Shown: in pieces, positions 1 to 10,404 of the stretch | How the letters are laid out: every line of letters starts with the position of its first letter | Position numbering within the stretch: the first letter of the stretch is position 1 | NCBI GenBank assembly: GCA_002803225.1 | Contig: NXFV01000215.1 | Location: forward strand, 1-57,752 | Direction: 5' to 3' | Length of the DNA stretch: 57,752 nucleotides | Source: Gamarada debralockiae | Lineage: Eukaryota; Ascomycota; Leotiomycetes; Helotiales; Hyphodiscaceae | Made by a program: the position numbers and the translations under genes | The notes under the pieces: model-generated | What the model was told of the DNA's origin: nothing | What the model saw: the letters and a program-made list of their open reading frames with translations, nothing else | The model's database searches: none

Positions 1-213
1 ACTAATCTAAAATTATATCCGCCCACATAAACCTTCTCTACCTTCGATACTCTGCCACGCCTGATTATTAGTGATGAGTATCTCAGTTGTCAATATCTTG
101 GTGTCTTGCAACTATTAAATTAATAATTAAACCTTATAAGACGCGTAAAGGTTGATAAATCAAGGAATAGTTGCGAGAAAGAGACATCTGTGTATATGCG
201 TCCAGGCATTATG

Positions 214-886
214 TGTGACAGTTCTACGTAATGGAATCTCATACATTAAAGACTCTATACAGGAAGTACTTTATTGACAAAGATACTAAGGTAAGGAGAG
301 AAGAGAAAGGTTCTATAAGTACACGAGCTGATATATCTGAAGAGCGCGCTAGCGCGCCACGCGTCGCTATGCGTATTAACGCGTCAAGTGATATTCGCCA
401 GAACTGTCACATTATGATGGGTACAAGGAAGGACTTAAAGAATAGGGGTTCCTTAGTTGTAAGAGCTAGAAAGTAGCTATTTCCCTACTAGAATATACAG
501 AACCTTCTGCTAATTACCTCTCTCTGCCAGCTTACTCTTTACCCAACCTCCTTTTACCCCTTTATTATACTAGTCTATCACCACTTCTTCTAATCTTTCT
601 CTCCTGTAGAACACTATAGGTAAGCTACAATCACTGCTACTATTCACACTCGTCTTAGTTTTCGAGATCCCTGTCCTGGCCCCTGTGATGTTTTAGTGAA
701 TATCACTTGACTTGACGCATTAATATGCGTAGCGATGTGTGGTGCGCCAGTACGCCCTTCAGATATATCAGGTCATGTACTTATAGAACCTTTCCCTTCT
801 CTCCTTACCTCAGTATCTTTGTCAATAAAGTACTTCCTGTATAGAGTCTTTAATGTATGAGATTCTATTACATAGAGCTGTCACAG
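214..886. mobile_element. Non-autonomous element with long terminal inverted repeats (MITE/foldback-like), decayed
   Basis: The left arm (about 214-395) and right arm (about 699-886) are inverted copies of each other over roughly 180 bp. The longest nearly identical block, which includes the stretch reading TTAAAGACTCTATACAGGAA, lies at about 235-330 on the left. The ~300 bp between the arms shows no transposase-like reading frame, so the element could not move by itself. Nearly all mismatches between arms are C/T or G/A transitions, as expected for repeat-induced point mutation or 5-methylcytosine decay. No clear target-site duplication is visible; similarity may extend a few bases into an ATTAT-like flank. 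The superfamily is not assignable by eye. Confidence 0.75.
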
Positions 887-2221
887 ATATAATACTTATA
901 TCAGGAATCTTTATTATTATATGCTATACAAGTATAAGCCTATGTTATTGTAGCAGATCGAGGTTGTTTTAACTTGTATGTCTTAGTTTGGACTAAATCT
1001 TCAGCAAGAGAATGCTCTAAAAGAGATTAATTTGCTTTAGACTTTACTTTGTCGTTCGTATGAAAAGATAGAACCGAAGCGGAGAAATTTTTAAAATTGT
1101 AGTAAGTATTATCGATAGCTATCGATAATTATTGTCGGTGATTAATCATTAGCCTTATCGAAAATACTTTATCAAAAACCAGCCTGTTTAACAGACGCTG
1201 GTCAACTGGTTTCACATCTAGACATGTGGGGAACTGGTGGTAAACCTGATTTGATGTTTGTTACCATGAAGTTAGTTTAGGTTGAAAGCTCGACCACAGA
1301 GCTATCTGCCAATTCTAGGGAAATATCTCCGTATTTTCATTTTTCAATGTGTAAAGTGAAGAGTCACCATTGTGGGTCTGCGCACCCGGCGAAAGCCTTG
1401 GCTGACTTTCAGCCTTCTTGTGCCTCTCACTGGTTGATGACAAAAACGAGGGGTAAAGTTGAACAGCTTTCAATATGTATCTTATCTTAAGAAATGAGTG
1501 AGCATACGAACAGCTTGAAAGAAAATGGCGAATATAAAGTCGCGTCAAGAGCTCTCATTATCTGTCCCAAACCTGCTTTCAATCGACTGATCTTCCCGCT
1601 CCGCCTGGAGCCCTGAATCCAACATCAATATGCCCTTCGCTACTACAACACTTCTCCAAGGAATTCTCCTAATCTCTTCAAAGGTGGATACATCTCACCC
1701 CTCTCCCTCTTTCCCACCACAAGCTAACATCCATCCCTCACAGCAATCACCGGTATTCTAACAGTCTACTCCAGATCCGATTGCTTCTCAACCTCATTCA
1801 CTACCCTTAAAAGACATCCCGATCTCCCCGGCGGGGAGACCAAAATGCGAAGAATTCAATGGCTGAAGCTTCAAAAGCTTCGAATTTAAAGCATCTTCCA
1901 GCTCCGAGGCTCTCAACACGTACACGTTCACAACGAATAATTGACAGGGCAGTGCGACGACCACGACTTTGAAAGAAGAGTGATACAGAGACTGATTGTG
2001 TTAGTGATGGTGGGAAGGCGTTGAAGAGCTTTTATTTCCTTGCATCTTAGGGGCGAGGCAGGGAAGATGATGGTGGTCGACCTGGCTTCCTGGGGTTTTT
2101 TGGGCCAGGAGACGAAATAGGGGGAAGGTCTTGAATCCTGTGGAGTTTAGTTGCATTCTTTCATGATTCTCCGGGAACGAACCTACTCGTTGAAACTTGA
2201 AATTAAAACCTCAAGTACATC
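887..2221. other. Gene-poor stretch, no convincing gene
   Basis: No reading frame here resembles a known protein. A possible relic begins with an ATG at 1630, followed by a GTGGAT-type donor and a CACAG acceptor near 1743. The frame after the acceptor (ending about 1890) looks coding-like but does not join in phase, so I do not call it a gene. The stretch lies between the inverted-repeat element and the F-box-like remnant, and the whole left end of the window looks decayed. Confidence 0.5.
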
Positions 2222-3830
2222 TCAGTGATCGAAATTCGAGAACGTCAAACGCTCCTTTCTGTTAAAATAATGCTCCGGATCTCGCTCAAACCACTCCACA
2301 GAGAGCTCTTCGGCGTCTAACTCTTCCAAACCACCAACGCTACGCTTCCATGTGAAAGGAGGCCCGGGATTCATATTTATTGGAGGTTCGATGTCCACTC
2401 TTACGGCGCAGAGATCATCATGAACGTTGAATAATTGGAGAACAGAATCTTTGCTGGATCGATCGACAATACCCTGTGAACCTGCTTTAGTTACCGATAC
2501 ATCTAGCCAGCGCAAATTAGGTAGCTTTGATGTGGTCGAAAGAAGCGGGTCCTGTTGTCCAAGGGTCAGCATCGTTATTCGTCGAGAGCAGGCCCGATAC
2601 TTACCCAATCACTCTGCAAAATTCAACAACCAATTCAGTGAGGCTTTCACACTTCCCCACGAAGTCTGTTAATATTGGAGCGTATTCGCCGTGCCCACCG
2701 GCAAAGGGATCGTTCCCCCACAAAGATCAACCTTATTCCCTCTCTTCGCATTCTCTCCTCCAGCACCGCACTTCTCGAGCCCTTGAACCAAACTCTCCTT
2801 AATTTCCCCAACTACTAATTCTTTCAGCGCCGGGAAGCCACGGGGTATGTCGATTCCCCTGCCATCAACGGAACATTCAAAGTTCTCGAGCTAACCGCCT
2901 CAGACTCGATGCAAACCTAGCAATAGGGGTAAGAGCGGGCTGATACCCGTCACCAGGACCCAAAAGCTGATACTAGTAATACTCGCCCAAAATATACAGT
3001 GGTCGATTAGCTATCGCCAGTTCCTCGAGGACTTAAGGGTTAGTAAGGAGGTGGATATGTTTGGTGAGAATACAAGAGATTCCCAGATCCACTTTCTTCA
3101 AGGAGAGTCGTGGCGTATATGTTAATTCCCCATCTTCATCCTCAACAGCAGTCTCCGGATTGTTGTTAATTGACGATATTGCTGTCACTATCAACTGCCT
3201 AGGCGACCTGAAATCTATGCATAGCATCGCAAAGAAGTCCCAAATCTCAAAATCGTTGTCCTCAGCTGCCAATTCGCCCGTGGGATCCGCGTCGTCGTAC
3301 TCTATCCCTCGGAACTTCGAGGAGAGTGGCCTTTCTTCATCCAGCGACAGAGCGAGAGTTTCTAAGTTTGGAGAATTGCGTAGTACGGGCGTGATGCGAC
3401 GAATACCAGCGAGATTAAGGATCCCCAGACCGTGAAGCTCCAGGGATTTCAGGTTTCGGAACCCGGAGAGCTCGGCTTCGGTCTCCATGTATTTGGAGAG
3501 TCCGCCCTCGCCTATTCTGGGGAGCACGATACTGAGATTGGATAAAGACTCGATAGCTTTAAGTGATGAGAGGAGCGAGGGACGAAAGGAGAGGTGGTTA
3601 TCCTAGCTACAGATTTTGGCTGTCAGTGTGGACGTCTTGTTCAGATAGAAATAACGTACGTGAAAGGACCCCAGCCTTGTCGTCTTTGACAAGCATTTCT
3701 CAACAGCCTTGCCCATCTCTGGCCACACATTTGAGTGCCACTTCTCATACATTGGACCAACACTAAAGCTCTTAACATGTCGAAGAAGGGAGGACGGAAG
3801 GCTTCCGAGTCTTGATAGCCATGCTATTAT
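2222..3830 (-). pseudogene. Remnant of an F-box / leucine-rich-repeat-type protein gene
   Basis: Several minus-strand segments read as parts of one fungal F-box-like protein with leucine-rich spacing. The first (about 3830-3661) contains a stretch like LSRLGSLPSSLLRHVKSF. It joins a second (about 3608-3033) across a short intron with a GTACGT donor, and a C-terminal segment (2608-2222) ends in a clean stop. Between 3033 and 2609 the coding-like sequence is interrupted by an in-frame TAA (about 3031-3033), an in-frame TAG a few codons later, and at least one frame change before the segment around 2870-2690. No in-frame ATG is visible upstream of 3830. The stops could come from CAA or CAG by C-to-T change. 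Extra unrecognised introns are the alternative, but the density of breaks favours a dead gene. F-box proteins normally recruit substrates to SCF ubiquitin ligases; no such role can be claimed for this copy. Confidence 0.5.
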
Positions 3831-4423
3831 TCTTTGCTGCTATCTTTCTTTTCTATAGCCTACAACGACATTTTCGTACAGATGTGGTGTTGCTGCAAAG
3901 TTGAAAAGTTTGGATGTGAGGCAGAGATTGTATAGTAATGCCTTCACTATCACCTATTGGGTACGTTTGTTACAGTAGAAATATGACCACTTTTGGATAT
4001 CTGGCTTACGTGGTCGACGATTGCGAAAGTAAGATTCAAGGGGATTTTGGGCTGCATGATGCTTCTGGACTGGTGTTTAAGTGTTTATTAGTGCACGGGG
4101 TGGTCATCAATAATGCTCAATGCAAATTTTGAAAGCCTTGATTTATTGGCAGACCCTTGTCAAACCCCGGCGGCACAATAGGCAGGCGTCACTGGATATA
4201 TGGAGATCATATTGCTGGATAGACGGCCAAAGTAAATGATCAAAGGACTGACCTCGCCAGTTAAATATTCATATGTAGGCCCAATGGACATGAAATGAAA
4301 TTATTAGGGCCGAATTAAATACATCCCCAAGCCGCAACACCATTGACCAGATACGCCCCTATGCCGCTCGAAACCCATGCTGCCATGCTATTCATATATC
4401 ATCTTTGCCTCCCGGCGTTCTGT
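3831..4423. other. Intergenic
   Basis: AT-rich sequence between the F-box-like remnant and the 3' end of the TLC-domain gene. It has short frames only, without recognisable protein similarity or repeats. Confidence 0.5.
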
Positions 4424-5559
4424 TCATGTAGCTGGTACGGCATCCTCATCTACCGCCTTCCGTCGACGAACCTCTGTCTCGTCGATATCAATTCTTACAG
4501 CCCCATTTGCACCTGTACTTCTAGGGGCGATCGCCTTCTCCTTTCGCCTAGTCTCCTTTGGCGGTTGGAATCTCTTTCTGACCGTCTCAATCATCTTTCC
4601 AAACCAGTAGAAGTTCAACGTGTTAAGAATAATGTTGCTTCCCAAGTATGCAACGGCCAGCCACAGCGGAACGAACTCTTCGCCTGCGAATTGCATGATG
4701 TCGCCGTGGATAGGAGCTGCGCTCTTGCCAACAGCTGCCTCGTGTGCTGCCATGGTGTCGTTGTTCAACACATCGTAGTGGATAGATGCTGCCGCTGGCT
4801 TGTGGTGGATTGCTGCCCAGACATCTTGGTAGACGCGTACTGATTGGTAGGTGCCCCAAACTAGGCGGCAGGAAAAGAACATAATCAGAAGCAAGATTCC
4901 GTTGTAGAGCTGTGCTTTTGATCCGGTCATGTCGAGCTTGTCGAAGAACCAGTGGAAGTTTAGGAATGGAGTCGAGAGCTCGTAGAGGATGAAAGTGCAG
5001 CCATAGAAGTTGACAAATGGTCTCTGTAGGCAAGGCTGTCAGCGAGGTAAAGTTGATTTGGGCTGGAAGTACTTACGAATCCAAACGAGAACACGAGAAG
5101 GGCACTCACGGCATGAGCAAGCATGCCCATTCCAAAGAGCTTTGCATATTGGAGCGAGATCATCAAGTCCCAGAGGAAGTATCCGGTCGCGAGACCTTGG
5201 ATCATTCCCGCAGCTCCAGTATAGCCCCAAACTCGCTGTTGCCAGTCCATCCCCTTTCGCTCTTCGTCTGTCCACATCACCCATAGTGCGAGGATGTTGA
5301 TGACGACACTCTGGAACAAAGAGACCACATGGACATCCCAATTGATCTTCCGTTCCTTGGACAGTTTGGCGTACTTTATAGGGAAGATCTGCTTCGAGAT
5401 AATGGGTGCGATGACGATATTAATAAACGTGTATGCAAGAAACGAACCGAGAACTTCGTGGATGTGGAGAGGAAGAGTTGTGAAATGGAGGTAGTCGGCG
5501 AAAGGTTGTACGGCTTCGCTGAGCCATCGCGATGGTGGGATGGGAAACGGATCCTTCAT
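4424..5559 (-). CDS. TLC-domain membrane protein (TMEM56/TLCD4-like)
   Basis: A predicted 360-residue multi-pass membrane protein with a TRAM-LAG1-CLN8 (TLC) domain. Exons are 5559-5077 and 5023-4424, separated by a 53-nt intron (GTAAGT...CTACAG) in phase 0. The TLC hallmark lies in the centre: a helix with WDLMISLQYAKLFG followed by a conserved histidine (LAHAVSALLVF), then RPFVNFYGCTFILYELSTPF across the splice junction. About six or seven hydrophobic segments are visible. The C-terminal ~40 residues are basic and hydrophilic, probably cytosolic. I chose the ATG at 5559 because the domain starts soon after it; an earlier in-frame ATG at 5673 would add an unconvincing extension. TLC proteins include ceramide synthases and lipid-handling or sensing proteins. 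The His-His pair of ceramide synthase was not seen, so this is probably not LAG1/LAC1. Substrate unknown. Confidence 0.85.
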
Positions 5560-6336
5560 GGTCGCGTAGGAGGAATAGGGGAAAGGAGGATGAGGAGGGC
5601 CGAAAATACAAATTAATCCGGATCGTGGTACACACTCCGAGCTCCAGGGAGTGTACAAAGGGACTTGCGACAAAGATGCCGCAGGTTTGAAAGGCGGAGA
5701 GATTTGTCCGAGGTTGGCACTTCTTGAGCGATCCCAACAAAAGAAGGAACGACACGCTAATAGATACGCTAAAGACGGGTAGTCTAACTGGATGCGGACA
5801 AATTCAGGGTCTCGATGATGACGCGCATTTTTGAGCTCAAAATGTCCAACTTTCTTGAGTTTCGGATTTCTTCAATTCTTATACAAATTATATCTTTTCT
5901 ACTTACTAGGCACGGAGTAGGCAGCTGAGCAGGCAATTCAGATCGCATGTCTTACTTGTCTTGGATCTGATTGCAGCACGTGAGCTCCCTGTCACATTTC
6001 AGGCGACCACGTGAGTCACGGCGGATGGTTCAGTGTGTCTGAAATGCCCACAATTCGGGGGCCTGGAGTTCTGGGATGTCTTCATCGCTACCATAGTATT
6101 TGGGTTCTATGGTCCTGAAGCGCTTGATCCATTTCGTTGATTTTGTGTCTTGAGGTCCTCCTTATCCGGGACATCACACTGAATATCTCAACCCATTTGA
6201 ATGACTGACTGCCCTTTGGGGGGCCATACCAGGTTTCGCAGACGTCTCCTGAATCTAGATCAGGGTCGCGGGCATCTGGATGGCAAAGTCCTTGTTTCAT
6301 GGGGTCTTGCGGGATGGACAGTTGGCATATCTGCAT
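5560..6336. other. Upstream region of the TLC gene and 3' flank of the amidohydrolase
   Basis: Intergenic region between the 5' end of the TLC-domain gene and the stop of the amidohydrolase. It contains two CACGTG E-boxes (listed separately). Minus-strand frames in 6088-6336 look like 3'-flank shadows with no family similarity. Confidence 0.5.
5977..6018. promoter_or_regulatory. Pair of CACGTGAG E-boxes
   Basis: Two CACGTGAG motifs begin at 5977 and 6008, 31 bp apart in the same orientation and about 420-450 bp upstream of the TLC-gene start codon. The second overlaps a TGAGTCA at 6012. CACGTG is the core bound by basic helix-loop-helix factors; which one acts here is unknown. The repeated eight-base motif at near three-helical-turn spacing is the only reason for the call. 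Confidence 0.35.
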
Positions 6337-7760
6337 TCAATGACTGACCACCTTGCCTCTGTACATTGTTGTTCTGTCGTACCCCGCATCATAAACGAGC
6401 TGTTGGGTGGACTTCCTCGATCTGAACGTCTTTGATCCACTGGCAGACTTATTACCAAAGATAACGAAGTCCGCTGCGTCGCCAACAGCGAACTCCGTAT
6501 CAAAAGACACCGAGAGATTGACTCCAATGGCAAGTTTGGCTCTGCTGGACACGCATTGCTGCCAATTAGTTAGCTACTTTCCATCCGACTACAAGTGGCA
6601 AAGCAGAATCACTCACTAGTAAGACATCCGCATCCTCCTCTGTACCCGCTTGATACACACCTACCCCAAGACTCGCAAGACTCAGTGGATCACAACTGCC
6701 TTGAGGTGTGAAAGCATTTCCGACATTATTGATCCCGATAGCTGCATTAAGACCGTATTTTTGAATCATCTGAGGAATCTGAAGTGTGCCTCTGGCTCGT
6801 TGACCACCTCCGGCATCCGCGTTCGGCCTTCCCATCATGAAGAGGTCTGATGTTGGTAGGCCAACGAAAGAGATTGGAAGACCCTGGATGTTGTTCCGTA
6901 GATCCAACCATTCTCCGTTGGTAAATAGGGTAAGTCGAGTACAGTGACCGAATACGATCGTTCTGAAATCCGAGGAATCTGGATCCGAGGGCCATCCCGT
7001 CGAATGTAGAAGTTGTATAGCTTCTACTACCATGCTCTTCTTGCTTGCGTCCAGGTTGTAATCAATATGGAAGTCAACATGTAATCTAAATATCTTTGCC
7101 ATCTGTACGGTCCACTTCATATTCTTGATCTGGGCTTCGTAATCGCCGTCCTTCTCCACATAGGGAGTACTTCCGAGGACTTCAACACCAGGCTTCTGAA
7201 CGGCTTCTTTAAGCAACCTTTTCATTGCCTCTCCTCCATCTTCGTAACTGAAGATAGGGTCCTGAGCAAAGACACATATCTGAACATGGCACCGATCTGT
7301 AAACTCTTGTTTGAGGGCAAGTCCAGCTTCCAGGCATTTCAACCCGACGCCTTGGTCTACTTCGACAAAAGCTCTCATATGAGTAACTCCAAAACCAATA
7401 CTTTCTTCAATCAAAGCTCGGCCTCGTTCCACAAGATCATCATGCTCGAATCGAGATTTGGCTTCGCTAGTCAATCCCATGGCTTCTTCAAAGTCTCCCT
7501 CCTTGATCTTCAAGTCCGCGTACTTTGAATGTGAAAGTAGGAAGCATTTGTCCAAGTGTATGTGTGGATGGCATAGACTGGGTGCCAAGAATCGGCAATT
7601 ATTATCTTGTGTGGAAGTAGAAGGACCAGCTTCATTGATAGAGTCTATGAGCCCATTTTTGCAAGATGTATTCCATCGACTGTTCGTGGGTTTCCCAGCC
7701 AAATGGACATTACTGAACGTCTGAAGCTGGGCTTGATCGTTCGTTGAGGAAAGAGACATT
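6337..7760 (-). CDS. Amidohydrolase-superfamily protein (cytosine-deaminase-like)
   Basis: Predicted metal-dependent hydrolase of about 455 residues. Exons are 7760-6617 and 6558-6337, with a 58-nt intron (GTGAGT...GGCAG) joined in phase 0. Amidohydrolase signatures in order: the first metal motif LCHPHIHLDK at residues 62-71, a HVDFHIDYN strand with a further metal or substrate histidine, FGHCTRLTLF with another conserved histidine, then NADAGGGQRARGTLQ and a C-terminal GINNVGNAFTPQGSCDPL segment. In bacterial cytosine deaminase the matching segment carries the catalytic Asp-Asp pair; here it reads Asn-Asn, so activity or substrate may differ. The start at 7760 keeps the gene clear of the divergent COG8 gene; a longer open frame exists upstream but overlaps it. 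No signal peptide, so cytosolic. The true substrate (a cyclic amide or aminopyrimidine-like compound) cannot be told from sequence. Confidence 0.85.
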
Positions 7761-7998
7761 ATGGAATTAACAGTTTGAGATTTAAGTAAACGAAGAGAAC
7801 GGACGGCTATGTAGAAAATATTTACAAGAATTGGATTACATGTCAAACGAAAGGTATTGAAGGTGGTGATGTAAAAAGATGGGGGTCGCTCGGATCGGTT
7901 CCGCGATTTCGAGAGAGCTTCAAAATTTAGCAAAGTCCAGATCACCCTCCACCACTTTGCACTCCAACAACAGTTTCCCCCTGTCCAAACCACCAAAA
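7761..7998. promoter_or_regulatory. Shared divergent promoter, amidohydrolase / COG8
   Basis: Only 238 bp separate the two divergent start codons, so both genes are presumably driven from this stretch. No well-known factor site stands out. The COG8 start sits in a good context, CCAAAAATGG. Confidence 0.5.
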
Positions 7999-9435
7999 AT
8001 GGCAGACCCTCTTTACGAGCTCCTAATCCCCTACTTCGACGCTCCATCTCCTCGACCCCCACCATCCTCCGCCGACTCCACAACCTCAGCGTATCTCAAC
8101 CACCTCACAACCCTCCCCCTCTCCTCCCTCACAACCAGCGAGCCGCAATCACTCTCCCAAACTTCCCACTCCCTCCTCCTCTCCCTCCAAGCCCTCTCCA
8201 AGCGCTCCCACAAATCCATAATAGCTTCCTCAACCCACCTCTCAACCCTTTCCACCACTCTCCCCACCCTCGCATCCTCCACCGCCGATCTACGAGATGC
8301 CCTCCCCAAGCTCGACGATGCCGCTATACATTTCAGCGAGAACTACAACAATCGTTCCGAAAACGCCCTCTTAGACCGTCGGCGGAAAGCCCTGCTCCTA
8401 TCACGAAATATAGATCGATTGGCAGACGTCCTCGATCTGCCTACTTTATTATCCACTGCAATATCCTCCTCGAACAGCACCGCCGCAGCGACTTCTACTA
8501 GCTCAGCTGGTAGTGCTACGTTGAATTATGCCTCTGCCCTAGATCTCAATGCGCATATCAGGCGCTTACATGCGTTATACCCAGACTCACAGCTCGTTTC
8601 GTCAGTGTGGACGCAAGCAGAGGAGGCAATGCAGGAGATGGCCACGAACCTCATCGCATCGCTCAAGACTAACAGTCTCAAACTCGCATCTGCAATACGA
8701 ACGATATCCTGGCTCCGTCGCGTAGCACCAGAATTGGATCCCGGACCTTCTACGATCACCACATCCGGCGCTGGTACAGGAAGTCGCGAAGGCAGCTTAG
8801 GGTCGTTATTTCTAGTTTGCAGGCTCGCGAATCTGGAACAAATGCTCGGCGCCTTGGAACCGCTACGAGAATTGGCAGATCAAGAGACGGTCCGTTTACA
8901 AAGCCAAGCTGACGGGGAAGGGAAAGATGCTGTTGGAAGTGGGAGGGGGAAATGGGAAGGAGGCCAGCAAACGGAACGATATTTGAAGCGCTATATTGAG
9001 ATTTTCCGAGAGCAGAGCTTTGCCATCATTTCTATGTACCGGTCGATCTTCCTTCCCGCGGCAGCTCCTGTCGACATCGGTCTTCCACCATCTCTCAAAG
9101 CGAGTCAAGAGCAGGATCCTCTACAACCTTTACCTTCAGCACTGGGGACATTTCCGTTGAAGTTGGTGGGCATGTTGGAGGATACTCTGCGAAAATATCT
9201 CCCGAATGTGAGGGATAGGAGTTCTCGCGATAGTCTGCTCACACAAGTCCTCTACTGTGCAGGTAGTTTAGGGAGATTGGGTGGGGATTTCAGCATGATA
9301 TTGGCGTTCCTGAACGACGTAGGTGCAGATGCAGGTGACGAAGATGATGAGAGTGAGGAGTGGGTGGAGGTTATTAGGAAACATCGGGTGTTGGCTGGGA
9401 AGTTGGAGCTGATGGTTGGTACGAGAGACGGATAG
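7999..9435 (+). CDS. COG8: Conserved oligomeric Golgi complex subunit 8 (Dor1 family)
   Basis: A single-exon gene for a predicted 478-residue hydrophilic, helical protein. It resembles the Dor1/COG8 family: an N-terminal Ser/Thr-rich helical region, ALLLSRNIDRLADVLDLP near residues 130-147, and the conserved stretch around residues 190-240 with YPDSQLVSSVW and IRTISWLRR. COG8 belongs to lobe B of the COG tether, which captures intra-Golgi retrograde vesicles on the cytosolic face. I chose the ATG at 7999 (context CAAAAATGG, protein starting MADPLYELLIPYF). An upstream in-frame ATG at 7879 would add 40 low-complexity residues and sit in the divergent promoter. The C-terminus is acidic (near residue 460) and ends cleanly. 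Fungal COG8 proteins can be longer, so part of the family's C-terminal region may be reduced here. Confidence 0.8.
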   Translation: MADPLYELLIPYFDAPSPRPPPSSADSTTSAYLNHLTTLPLSSLTTSEPQSLSQTSHSLLLSLQALSKRSHKSIIASSTHLSTLSTTLPTLASSTADLRDALPKLDDAAIHFSENYNNRSENALLDRRRKALLLSRNIDRLADVLDLPTLLSTAISSSNSTAAATSTSSAGSATLNYASALDLNAHIRRLHALYPDSQLVSSVWTQAEEAMQEMATNLIASLKTNSLKLASAIRTISWLRRVAPELDPGPSTITTSGAGTGSREGSLGSLFLVCRLANLEQMLGALEPLRELADQETVRLQSQADGEGKDAVGSGRGKWEGGQQTERYLKRYIEIFREQSFAIISMYRSIFLPAAAPVDIGLPPSLKASQEQDPLQPLPSALGTFPLKLVGMLEDTLRKYLPNVRDRSSRDSLLTQVLYCAGSLGRLGGDFSMILAFLNDVGADAGDEDDESEEWVEVIRKHRVLAGKLELMVGTRDG

Positions 9436-10404
9436 TCACTTCAATCCAGTCAAGATGGGATAAAAATGAGGCGGAGGAGGCAGATTCGCAGAATCATCCG
9501 CAAGCAATTTGAAGCTGGTGCATGTAGGCAATGGAGAGGACAGAGGACGAAGAATCGGATGGTAGACGGACGCGCAGGGGAATGAACAAGCTGCCTCGCA
9601 AGGATAGTCACCATCAGAGATCATATATCTGAGTCGGAAAGGTTGCGGTCAGAAGTCACTATGGTTATTCACACTTGTCTTCGTTATGGGCTAGGACTCT
9701 ATTCAAGAAGTGGGTGAACCTGGCCTCAACAGACAACTTGGGCTGGGCTGGGCTTGAGTAATGTGGAGGCAGTTGCTGGAACGGAACAGGACTCGGAAGA
9801 AACAGCTCCCACGCCACAATCTAGATCTACTTTAGAGCACGAGACAAGCTTCAAAATACAAATAAGGTTAAATGAACGTCAAAGTGCTTTGACAAGCTGA
9901 CAGCGGGCCCAATGATTGAGTCCGGTCGGGGAATTCGATAGGCCCATGCCGTACAACCAATGAGAGTGAACGTAATACAAATCAACTCGCCATAATTACG
10001 TCTCCCCTTCCTTGAACCCGCTACAGTGTCTTATTTTTCTTTTTCTTTTTCTGTTCCTCGAGTATCGCTCCCTTGAAGAACTATTATTTGCAGAGAAAGA
10101 GAATGTTTGGTCTGATTCTTGTGACGGAAGAGAAAGAATGGAGCAATCCGTAATACGGAGATAAGTGTAGGCAACAATTACGGAAGCAGGAACGCGACGC
10201 GTGTTTTGTGGAGGTTTGATGATGAATTGTTCATTTTATTTGTAAGTTCGTTCGTTCATGTCTATCATCTATCTTGACGTATCAAGTCATACACCGAAAG
10301 CAATTACGGTATCTCCAAGCAAGGTCCAAGTATCAATGGACACCCAGCCTAAACCAAACGCCAACTGCATGCAATCCAATATCCTTTTCACCTTGATCAA
10401 ATAT
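9436..10404. other. Intergenic between convergent COG8 and FTR1
   Basis: The 3' flanks of two convergent genes. A pyrimidine-rich tract (about 10028-10052) and AT-rich stretches are present; no coding or RNA gene seen. Confidence 0.5.

Noticed and set aside
231..476. 81-codon frame inside the inverted-repeat element
   Set aside because: It runs through the repeat arm into the spacer and has no transposase features; it is a by-product of the element sequence.
1630..1890. Possible small gene starting MPFATTTLLQGILLIS with a following intron
   Set aside because: The frame after the only good acceptor does not join in phase with the frame before the donor; at best a relic.
3033..3527. Treating the 164-codon leucine-rich frame as an independent gene
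   Set aside because: Coding-like sequence continues both upstream (across an intron) and downstream past its stop, so it is a piece of a larger, broken gene.
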